Below, piece by piece: positions 1-9,904 of a stretch of DNA of 64,000 nt. A model generated the notes under the pieces. That model was not told where the DNA came from. It saw only the letters and a program-made list of their open reading frames with translations, and did no database searches. The DNA is from Verpa conica. Its lineage: Eukaryota > Ascomycota > Pezizomycetes > Pezizales > Morchellaceae. Within the stretch, counting starts at the first letter, position 1. The number at the start of each line of letters is the position of its first letter. Both the position numbers and the translations under genes were made by a program. The stretch spans positions 1,302,001 through 1,366,000 of the forward strand of contig JAUFSD010000016.1 in assembly GCA_033030425.1 (NCBI GenBank). Direction: 5' to 3'.

Positions 1-262
1 ACGGACCTTACAAGTTCTTCTACTCATTGATCATTTATTTTTATTAATATAGAAACAGCATTGATTCTAATTAATTATATACTCAGATAAAATAAGATCC
101 TAAGATAACCCTAACCCTGTACTGATATATCGCTTCGCGGTTAAACTGAATTATGAACTTGCCGGGCACTCATATGCAGGATCTATTCATCAAGTTAGCA
201 CGAGTATGCTGGGTCTAGTCATAAAGTCAATGCGACTCTTGCTATGACGTTTTTTTTAAGGC

Positions 263-875
263 TTAGGGGTACATACCACAGTACTGAGGGCAGATGCATG
301 TCGGGCAAGCAATTTTACAAGCATTTGTACATGGTCCACAGGTTACAGTTTGCCTAGCAGCAAGTGCAGCAACCGTAGTAGTAGCCTCCTCGGGACAAGC
401 GTATTTGGGATCTAGTTCAGTTAGTAAAAATAAATTCCACAGAGTTATCGAGAGGAAGCAGGGAATGACTAACCGCATTCTTTTGTACAGTAGCATTCGT
501 CTGCCGGGACATCATCACCGCAGCCGTAGAGAGTACAGTCGTTATAACATCCACATGGAATTGTCTCGATAGGTACGGCTTCGGCATCGCGACCTTCCAA
601 TATGGAGCGACGAGTTGTGCAGCTGGAGTACACGGGGTCTATGTGGGGGGAAGAAGACAATTAGCTCTCATCTTGGGTACTCAATGAGTCTCATGAGAAA
701 CTACTCTGCAGCTTTGAAACTTACCACAGACATCAGGGCACAAGCATGGTCGTCCAGCCTGTGCAGCGCACTGAACCGTACAACTGTTTGCGCAAGTGCA
801 ATCAGGGGACGGGAGTGCGAAGACAGAGGAAGTGAATGCTACGATAGCAAGGAAACCGAAGAGTTGGAACTTCAT
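263..875 (-). CDS. Secreted cysteine-rich protein of three repeated modules (3 exons)
   Basis: I rebuilt this gene as complement(join(263..411,474..638,725..875)), giving 154 residues. Donors are GTAAGT and GTTAGT, acceptors CATAG and CTAG, with CTAAT/CTAAC branch points; both introns (86 and 62 nt) are phase 1 and keep frame. The start at 875 begins a clear signal peptide (MKFQLFGFLAIVAFTSSVFA). Each exon carries a related cysteine module of form C-x(1-2)-C-x3-C-x3-C-x(2-8)-C-x-C-x3-C: residues about 26-50, 80-105 and 130-151. The first two modules are followed, exactly across the intron, by D-P-x-Y-x(1-2)-C. The exon boundaries thus match the internal duplication. The protein is probably extracellular and disulfide-rich; effector, antimicrobial or wall roles are all possible and none is shown. 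A TATA-like AT stretch lies near 995-1010. I recognise no named family. Confidence 0.8.
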
Positions 876-3800
876 TTTGAATGGATTGGTTGACTTTGTG
901 TATGAAGCTGAAGGATACTCAGGTATTGCTGAAGGTGCTGTTGCTTGCTGAATACTGTGAATGAAGGAACAGATAGAGGCGGTCAATACCCTTCTATTTA
1001 TCTAGTTTGGATATTCTATAAGAATTATCGAATGCCCCCCCCTCCGCGTGCCATATACTCAAGGCACCCTCGTCGTGCTACATAGCTGCCCCTGTCGACA
1101 GACCGCAAGCTACAGACCAATCAGGATTGAAGCTGAGAAATTACACGGGGTGCTTAGAATGGGGCCACTTAGTAGAGTCTATTTCAGCAAGGATTTAGTA
1201 CTTTTCGAGAACTGATGGCTATGTCCCTGCCGTTAGTACGGTGGTCGGGTCGTTATCGTGTCTACCCAAGTCAGCCAGATACAGTAAGATCTGCGATAAG
1301 GGGGGGCTGAAAGCTGACAGCCCAGCCCTACATGTACTTACCCTGTTTTTTTTTTTTTACTCTTCTTCTTCTGTACTATATTTTTCAGTATTAGATGAGA
1401 AGCATAGTTAGCCGTCTGGGCGATCATGTCACGTTCGTAGACCCCATTTGTTTTGTTGTTTTTCCCGATTTGTGGTTTCTACACCCATGTCCCGGGTTAA
1501 CTATGCGCTTTCCCGAGCGAGGGGGTAGTCACACAGTGCATATACGACCATGTACCATTAATCCCGAGAGTCGGCTCAGAAGGTGCCGATGCGTTAGTAT
1601 TCAAGAGTGTTCAACTAATCCATAAAAGAGATCTACTGCAGCTAAGGTCTCAATAGATGAGCAGCGCAGTAGTGATTTACACCTCGTATTCTTCTCTCCC
1701 GCCTCCCCTCCCGTAATATTTACATAAATGGTTTAAAAACGAATAATCGTTTTTTTTTGTTTTTTTTTCCCCTAGACTCTGGGGTGTTTGTAGGCTCTTG
1801 TATTCGGCAATGTACTACGGTGTTTCGGGGGGCTGGGGTTGGTCCGGAAGTGTAGCGGCTGAGTGACTTCGCCCCCCATATCGCCACACCCACAGCCCTA
1901 CGAGGAGGCGAATCGGAGTACTGGCATAGACTTCCATGTAAAATAAAGTTTCTTACATCACCCCCCCCCCCTAGCTTTATTATAGAATATAGTACCTGCT
2001 CTCGGTACGACATTCACAGTCGGTTAATTCCAGCAGGAAAGGCTAGAGCTCTAGGATCATGCTTATGAGCATAGGGAGCTCGTTCTAGGGGGGGGGGGAT
2101 AAAATCAAAGTTCTTGATTCTGAGGGTTCCAAGAGTGGGGGTATTCCTGGGAATGATGAAAACAGCATTCTCTACAGGTGGGGTGAGGGGACAAGCACTT
2201 GAATAGTTCCCAACTTCAGCTGTTTAGAGTGCTTCACCTCGGTTCAAATTATCTAGAGGGGACCGTGCACGATATTCCGACCCCATTGGTTTTTGTGAGG
2301 GTTTCTCTACCCTCCTCGACGAATCATTGGTTAAAAAAGCCCTCATGATATACACCAAACCTTAATAGTACGGCTACTTTAATAGTACTATTTCTAAGGC
2401 ATTCTCACCTCTGCAACAGAGGTAATATGTTATGTAGTACTGGGGAGGGGGGGGAAAGGTGATCGAGATTCATCCGGTAAGCAAGGCTATACAGTACCAA
2501 GAGCGTGACAAGCGTCTATAAACTACATTCCTTACTACCCGTCTGACATTTCGGATGGATAATGTTGGATGAATTCCTCAGAATAGTAATTAATTTCGCC
2601 CCCAAATAATCTGCATTCATAATCATTGCTCTAGCTTGGCTTGGCTCCCCCCCCCAAATATACGATTTGATCGAGCTGTTTACTATACTCAGCTAATTTA
2701 CGGCTATTCATACTAAATAAGGGTCAAGTAAATAAACCTTATCTTTCCTCAGGAAAAAAAAAACACGAGGTATCCGAGAATGTGTTTGTATTTTTTTGAA
2801 TAACATAACGGTTTTCGGCTCCCGTATGCCGGAATGTAGTTCAGTGATTATTGTCTCTCAGCTTTTGTTTTACGAGGTTAATAATAATACTAAAAACTCA
2901 AATAGCCAATCGTTTCTAGCTAAGGTCATCACGGCAATTACATACTCTATATTTCAAGTATGTACCACATCAGAAAGAGAGAAAAAAAAAAGAGCCGTAC
3001 CATGTATCGTACGAGGCTGTGCTGTTCCCGATTCTCTTTTTGCAGTCGGCGGGGGGAGGGGGGGGAGGGGGAGTTCTCAATATAATCTGTGACGCATGTT
3101 CTTTTCGAACCCTCAAGCGACCGTTTGAGTCGCTTATATTAGCTGGGGTAATAAAAAAGATCATCCCGTCCAGATGGTGGTGAGGCGAAGGGCGTCGAGC
3201 AAAACCTGGTAACACCAGAAAGGGGGGTCCCCTGGAATGGATTTATGCCGTGGCGGTGGGTCTTGTGTTACCTGGTACTGCAATGTAGAAGTTCTTGGCA
3301 GAGACGGGGGGGGAGGGTGGATAAATACTCGGCGCGTCGAGATGGAAGGATGCGGGATATTATGAAGAGTCGATCTTGCATGTTACTTTACTGCTGCCAC
3401 ACTGTGGGAAAGAACGTTATATTCGTGTTACACCTGAGACAGAGTAAAGTAACTGATCGATGGATGAAGGTGCATGGGGAGGGGACGAAAAACGGTCGGA
3501 TGAACGGAGGTTGGGGGCTACAATAATCTTCAGCTACCGTGATTCCTTTCAGCCAAAATGAATATCAAGGAGGAATCCTCGCTCCGGTTCCGTGATGCCG
3601 TTGCCTGGCAATTAGGGGTGTATGACGGCCCGGAACTCGAATTGTGCTTTCAGGTGCCGATAAGGGATGTTTAATAGAGCATCTGGAGGTAGATAGAATT
3701 ATTTCGTGTGAATTCAGAAGTTTTAGTTTGCTTCGTTCCAGGGGTTGCGGTGGATTAAAACTATCTGTAAAGAGCTTAACACCTATGTTTGAGAAAGTTT

Positions 3801-4992
3801 CCTAATAAGGGATAGCGTATGTCTAAAGAAGCTTTGAGTAAGTATTGAGGGCTGGCTATTTATGAGATATATCGTGGAAGTAAGGAGGGAGGGTGTTTGG
3901 GATATATAGAGACTGCTATTAGAGATTAAGTAAGCTAAAACAAAAAATATTACCCGTGATAAGCTCAATATCTGAGTGACCGGATATGATTCCGCGCCAC
4001 AAAAGTTACCAGATACCAAAATACGGTTACATTAAATAACTTTATTAAATTACCGTTCATCTCTGTACTCCCCGATCTCGCTAATCGTGAATTAGCCGAG
4101 TGACTCGTACGGAATACGGGTTTGAAGTTGTCCTATGTGACACAGTTGTGAAGGCGCAATCATTGCGTATATATACGTGCTATGAGCCATACCCACAGCC
4201 CAAGTTACATAAATACCACAACAAATCCCCTTTTCTTGATGTTTCTCCCACCTGGTCTGGTTGGGCCGCACTTCGATAACCACGGCAAATAAACTCAACA
4301 GATATATCCTGGGTATTTAACGATGAATTGTTGGTAGCCGGTGGATCACAAACGATTGGAAGAGCTTGCTGGGCTTATTGGGGTGGTCTTGAAGGTTCTA
4401 TTTCTGAGGGAGGGGTACTTCTGGAGCCTACAAGATCAACACTCAATCTCGCGGTAAAGCCTTAGGATTGGTATTGTGTCGTCTCGTACCGGTCCCTAGG
4501 TTTACTTTGCTGCGCAGCACTGTAGGGTCTGGGCCAGTAAAGTTCTGAGACGCCTCGGAGGCGCTTCCGAGCTACGAAGTTACCTATCACAAGGCTCGGA
4601 GAAAGATAATATCCCGAGAAACTAGCCAAACCTCGTAGGGTAAGCACGCTAGACTCTATAGTACTATTTAACAAATATGGTATTAAGAAAGATTAGATAC
4701 CGTGCATTCCGGCATAATAAAGTTCTAAAATACTTCCGAGAAGTACCAGAATTTCTCCGGGAGCTCCCGAGTCATAATATACCCGAAATATGGCAAAAGA
4801 GAATTGAGTAAACTTGGAGAAGTAAGAGCACTAGACCCTAAGGTGCTGCGTAGTAAAATAAAACTAGGAATAGGATAGAGACTAGGTATTGTGTAGATAA
4901 TCTTTAGATACATATTATTCGTATCTATGACCGGAGATGGGCTGAAGGGGATCGATCGAGGAGCTGATCATAATCTAAACACTTTTTCATGG
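876..4992. other. Gene-poor spacer with G/C homopolymers
   Basis: I see no supportable gene here. The stretch is AT-rich but studded with pure G or C runs of 7-12 bases (for example near 1036, 1960, 2090, 2440, 2650, 3050 and 3308), and short ORFs that cross them are low-complexity. From about 4550 the dispersed repeat described separately begins. Confidence 0.6.
4550..4870 (+). repeat. Dispersed repeat, copy 1 (two internal sub-units)
   Basis: This stretch shares the ordered blocks 'CTCGGAGAAA', 'CCCGA-AAA', 'GCCAAA-CTCG', 'GTAAGCAC-CTAGAC' and 'CAAATATGGTATT' with 8400-8700 and partly with 11440-11545. Within it the block ending in 'GCACTAGACCCTA' recurs about 190 bp later, so the unit is itself repeated. 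It encodes nothing recognisable and is probably a decayed transposon fragment. Confidence 0.6.
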
Positions 4993-5819
4993 TATCCCCT
5001 GGGTCGTAACCAATTATGGACCGAACGGTCCATAATTTTCGCCTACATTATTAAGGAGTATGACAACATAACACCACATAGGCTTTTCTCTTTCACATAG
5101 GGCCATAGAGTCATCTATTTATGTTTATAGAGGTAATCTATAACTCATTATAATACTATCTTTAGACATAATTGTACAAAAGTTGATGATTTTGCAGTCT
5201 CTCCCTAGGGAGCCCATAAAGTATTAATAGTATAATAGTAACTCCATTTTATTAGTGGGAAATGTATTTTAGATATTGAAGTCCTAACATCTAGAATATT
5301 TTGTTTATATAATGAATGGTTGATATGCTATATGAAAATAGAGTTTATTTTGTATATTTAGGGCTCAATTGTGTGAGATTTTGATTTGGTTCCATATAAA
5401 ACTTGGCAAAAATACCGAAAATACCTCCAAAACCCACCACTTTAAAAAATCATAGGTGAACAAGGAGATACTATAAAAAAAAGATCATCTTATTTCAAGA
5501 TAGAGTAGGTACTTAAATTTCTGCTCTAGGATTTTTAAATATCCAGATTACTATCTCAGGCTATTTCATCAATTTTTATAAAACAGGTGTATTTTGGTGG
5601 GAAACACCTATTTAATCCAACTATTGATAGCCCCTTTATAAGAGCAGGGGAAATCCCACATATATTATAGAATTAATTTTCCAGTTATTCTACACAATTC
5701 TCTCTCTATCAAGGGGGGGGTGAAGCCATATGGTTGGGGTACTATTGAGTTCTCAAAAACCGAGCCTAAAATTATGGACCATATGGACCATAATTTTGGT
5801 TGCTACGACCGAGGGGATA
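4993..5819. mobile_element. Non-autonomous DNA element with ~50-bp terminal inverted repeats
   Basis: The left end TATCCCCTGGGTCGTA matches the reverse complement of the right end (TACGACCGAGGGGATA). The match continues through a block containing ATTATGGACC-type palindromes: left 5012-5037, a perfect 12-bp-armed hairpin; right 5769-5799. The 827-bp interior is AT-rich with no ORF. TA is present at both tips, which fits a TA-targeting superfamily, but I could not define a longer target duplication. Confidence 0.6.
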
Positions 5820-5988
5820 GATAAAATTATCATGACAATAACGATAGTTAGATTTTACTCGTAGCACACGAAAACCAACTCCAAACCATAACCCTCCCCC
5901 CTTATTGAATGAGATCACCATAGGTATGACTAAAAGGAAACGTTTGTCATGGATTTTAACACGATACCACCACCACCGACACATCCAA

Positions 5989-7135
5989 TCACCCGAGATA
6001 ATCTATCCACCCAGCTTTCTCTGTCTCCTCTTCCGAATAAACCATACTGAAATACATAACCAAAAGTTTAGAAATATTGAAAACTAAAAACAAACATGGC
6101 ATTCTAGGTTCTTTGCGGAAGACCTTCCTGATGAGGCAGTTACAAGTATAGACAAAGAATATATCAACAGGAAAAATTAAACACATTAAGAGAAATGTAA
6201 GCGTAAGTTTTGTCGATATATTTGAGAGTTTTACCCCAAGAAATAAAAACTCGCTAGTATATATGCCGACCCAAAAACAAATTACCGGTAACTCAAGAGT
6301 ATTGATCTCCCAACCTTGGGGACCGATAAATGTAGATTTCCGATATCCATCCAGATGTAAATTCAAAAACTCGGAATATTCGAGGCCCCAGTCGTGAGAA
6401 TTGTGTGATACCATTCTCTGGAGGTCAAGTTCAACAAGACTTTCCATCCCATATGACCCAACGAATATCGCGAGAGACCCGAAGAAAATCCAGCACACAA
6501 AGTATGTAGTTGCTAGGAATTGGAGGTATGGTATGCCTTTGACGCCCCAGATCTTGATATACGAGATAATTGCAAGAATTCCGGTAAAACTCTGAAGATT
6601 ATATGCTTTTCAAAGGATTCAACCCAACTCTCTTCAGACATACTCTCCCTTATCCGATGGCGCGATAAGCGCCCGTCCTCCCAAAAGTCAGGATTCATCA
6701 CGATCAGTCGCGTCGCCCAAAGCTCGTGAACTGCCGCCCGGAATCCAAGCCCACTCTTAAGAAATTTGAGAAGCTGGAATATTGCAAAGAGGGCGTCAAG
6801 GGCACAGGTGAAAGGACATAACCTTTGTCACCGACGGAATTTAGGATCAACTGCAATGACTGACCCTGCGTTCTACCATACGCAGGGAATGAGTAAGAGG
6901 AGTAGATATATTACAGCACTACTGGTGCGGAAATTGCTCGATTCCGCGTAGGTATTGGTAGGGTCGTACTAAGTAAATGGCACGAAGAAGTCCTAAAGAG
7001 ACAACCACAGGGACCCAAAAATAAGCCTAGGATAGTAAAGGCGCATGGTAAGATTAGGGATGCAGAGAACAGGATGACTCTCATAAACAGGTTGATTACA
7101 GTCCGTCCCCTAGTGTTTCCTACTAGGTTTTCCAT
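5989..7135 (-). pseudogene. Broken paralogue of the 8666-9904 membrane protein
   Basis: Three minus-strand pieces line up in order with the intact gene at 8666-9904. 6911-7135 corresponds to the N-terminal membrane region. 6513-6701 matches the PDFW...WVESFEKH..FRV region. 5989-6498 matches the C-terminal half, ending in a membrane segment and YSEE. Reading frame is lost between the pieces: after FRVL near 6590, and around 6780-6910 where stops interrupt otherwise alignable DNA. The copy also lacks one of the two tandem ~17-residue units found in the intact gene. It could instead be a gene with odd introns, but the breaks do not sit at good splice sites. Confidence 0.65.
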
Positions 7136-8665
7136 TACTCGAGGTGATGGTACAGGTGGATGTAAATTTTGTAGAACCCCGCACCATGATGCCTTGAAGA
7201 TGGTGAAGTGTTAAGGTGTGTTGGTAACGGAACTAGCGAGTTTTGATTCGCTAGCCACGCGACAAATAAACGGGTCCAACGTGTTTGATAAACCTAGCCT
7301 AATACCAAAAAGTGTAGGATTATTGGGATTAGACTCGATCGCGCAACAGCACTTAAATGCGAGCGAGGAGAGATCGAACGCTGTAAAATTATAAGGTCTT
7401 AACCACAATCTAGGATGAGAGAACTAATAGAGGCCATTGATATTGTCAAGATTATATATTCAGAGCATGCAACCCCCTAAATAACAGCGGGGCAATCGGA
7501 CGATGGCCATTGCCTCACACCCGGTGGCGTTTCTAGTATATATCAGCCTTGGAGTGAGTGGTGGGGTATGACATGCTGGGGTGCGTGGGTTAGGGCTATA
7601 TAAGGAATATTGGCATATGTATAGAGTATAACAAACACATTGTTTCTAGAACTAGATTTTGGGTATTACCCTATATAGCTTCCAGTAGATTTATTTCGAA
7701 AACAGGAATTAACAAGCAAGGATTTTGGGGCCAGCACCCAGTACTAGAATCTCCGTTGTGGACGTCAAATACCAATCATATTTGTGAGCCCTGTGTGGCA
7801 TGCTTTCGTATTAATTCTACCGGGGACTGTAGTAGTGGTATTAGAGCAAAGATATTGTGTATCCCAGGGGTAGGAGGTAGGGGTTCAGACGCTGTAGTGC
7901 GTTCTGTTCTGTTCTCGAGTCAACGGGCCAAAACGCAGTGGGTTGATTGAGGTCAGGTCATGGACCTGAAGTCTATCTAAATACAAGGATGTAGCCACGC
8001 TGTTCTCTGACCTGTTGCTAGCGCCACAACGCTGCCTAGCAAAGGAAGATGAACATTATCCCAAAAGTTTCTCCTATGGAGTATACTAATCTTCATAAAT
8101 ATCACTTCGTTAAGCCCTCTGAGCTAAATCAGCAAATTTTACAGTATGGGTTATACTAATCTGGCCTAAGCTGTCCTAGTCTGTGAGAAGTGCTAGAACT
8201 AGGATTTCCCCTAGTCTCGTGCCCAGCCCCATATATTTACTCCACAGTACCGTAGTGTGGGAGGGAGAATGTGACTAAGGGCAAGGTATAGAATAAATGT
8301 CTTGGCGGGGCCTACGGGTATGTAAGATTTTTCATCATCCTTCCACGAATAGGAGTTACAACCCCACAGTAGGATCTAGAGCGGTCAAGTTCCAAGACGC
8401 CTATGAGCCGCTCCCGAAAGTCTTCGCAGTGTTCGGAGGTCTCAAGGGCACCTTTTTGAGCTTACCACAAGGCTCGGAGAGAAAAAAATATACTCGAAAA
8501 GGAACCGGCCAAAGCTTGGAGAGTAAGTGTACTAGGCCCTACAGTACTATATAGCAAATATGGTATTGGGAGGGATCAGGCACCGTGGAGTCTCAGTAAA
8601 GCTCCGGAGTACTTCCTAGAAGTACCGGAATTTCTCCGAGAGCCCCAGCTCGGAGGGCAAGCACA
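7136..8665. other. Intergenic; contains dispersed repeat copy 2
   Basis: No gene is supported here. The final ~270 bp (about 8400-8665) belong to the dispersed repeat. The remainder is unremarkable AT-rich DNA. Confidence 0.5.
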
Positions 8666-8700
8666 CTAGACCATACCATGCTGCGCAACAAAGAACACCT
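8400..8700 (+). repeat. Dispersed repeat, copy 2
   Basis: It is homologous to 4550-4870 in the same orientation: 'CACAAGGCTCGGAGA', 'GCCAAAGCTTGGAGAGTAAG', 'CAAATATGGTATTGGGA', 'AGAAGTACCGGAATTTCTCC' and 'GCACACTAGACC' all have counterparts in the same order. It runs into the 3' end of the membrane-protein gene. Confidence 0.6.
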
Positions 8701-9904
8701 CCTTCGCTGTGTGCTCCTCCGAATAAAATAAACAGAAATACATGATTAGGAATCTGATAACATTATAAACTAACAACAGGTAAAACACTGCAACTTGACT
8801 ACGGGGGTAGAATTTCCTTATAAAGCGGTGTAGATAAATGCAGACCGGTATATCAACAATAATTTCCAATAAAGTCGCTATTGCGAACAATGGAAGAAAA
8901 ACCATGACTTTTTTTGCAACTATTTCAAGGAGACCAGATTTATCAGCTAGCAGGCAAGTCATGCCTAGCCGCTGGGCAACCCATATCAAAAGGATAGACC
9001 ACTCAAAAATATTTATGGGGATATTTTCAGAAGCGTCATAGTTATAATAGGAGCGGCTCTGGTCTTGGGGGTTCCGTGCTGCAAATTTCTCGGAGTCTAG
9101 CGTACCAACATAGTACCCCATCAAGCCAGGTCCAGCGTATACCAAGAGAGACTCGAAAAAAAGCCAACATGTAAAGTACATAGTTGCTAGATATTGGAGG
9201 AACGATATGCCTTTGACGCTGCAGAGATTGGCATATGAGAGAACTGCAAAGAGTGCAGTAATAACCCTGAAGATCCTGTGATTTTCAAAAGATTCGATCC
9301 AGTCCTTTTGAAAAATTTCCTTCTGTATCCGATCCTGCGATAGTTTTCGGTCTTCCCAAAAAATACCCATCTGTATCTTATCCGGATCTTGGGTTCGTTT
9401 TAGGTCCCCCCAAAAGTCAGGGTCCATCAGGATCAGTCGTGTTACAAAGAGCTCGTAAACTGCCGCCCGGAATCCAAACCCTCTCAAAAGAAATCCGAGA
9501 ATTTGGAATATTGCGAAGAGGACGTCGGTGGCACAGGTTATAGGGCATACCCTTTGCCATCGGCGGAATTGAGGTTCAGCCGCAATAACTGACCCTACAG
9601 GTTGCGATATACAAGAAATAACTAGGAGGAGTATCGATATCGCAGCACTACTAGCGTGAAAATGGCTCGACCCCTCATACGATCCGGTATTGTCGTGATT
9701 AAAAATGTGCAAGATGGGTATAACGCAGGCTATCCCCCCATAGATAGAGTATAGGAACAACATGAGGATATATCGGCGGATGTACTGGCGGATAGGGGGC
9801 CAGGCGGCTGAGATGCGTAAAATTGCCTTATTCCTTAACGATGTATGGCTCGTGCCTTGGTGTTTCTCACTAGATTCGCCGTCGCTCATGGTGACTGTGC
9901 TCAT
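8666..9904 (-). CDS. Multi-pass membrane protein of unknown family
   Basis: A single-exon ORF of 412 residues. After a hydrophilic start (about residues 1-40) I count about eight hydrophobic segments, near 46-70, 88-108, 124-145, 215-235, 243-265, 310-330, 338-360 and 370-392. The loop after the third contains a tandem duplication of ~17 residues (FWGDLKRTQDPDKIQ followed by FWEDRKLSQDRIQKE). A second Met (residue 6) could also be the start. I do not recognise the family and assign no function. A decayed copy lies 1.5 kb downstream on the same strand, so this is a locally duplicated gene. Confidence 0.7.
   Translation of the reverse strand: MSTVTMSDGESSEKHQGTSHTSLRNKAILRISAAWPPIRQYIRRYILMLFLYSIYGGIACVIPILHIFNHDNTGSYEGSSHFHASSAAISILLLVISCISQPVGSVIAAEPQFRRWQRVCPITCATDVLFAIFQILGFLLRGFGFRAAVYELFVTRLILMDPDFWGDLKRTQDPDKIQMGIFWEDRKLSQDRIQKEIFQKDWIESFENHRIFRVITALFAVLSYANLCSVKGISFLQYLATMYFTCWLFFESLLVYAGPGLMGYYVGTLDSEKFAARNPQDQSRSYYNYDASENIPINIFEWSILLIWVAQRLGMTCLLADKSGLLEIVAKKVMVFLPLFAIATLLEIIVDIPVCIYLHRFIRKFYPRSQVAVFYLLLVYNVIRFLIMYFCLFYSEEHTAKEVFFVAQHGMV

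Noticed and set aside
96..118. AACCCTAACCCT, telomere-like
   Set aside because: Only two units inside unique sequence; too short for a telomere or interstitial telomeric array.
7211..7408. 65-codon minus ORF upstream of the pseudogene
   Set aside because: No similarity to the paralogue's N-terminus and no splice signal linking it.
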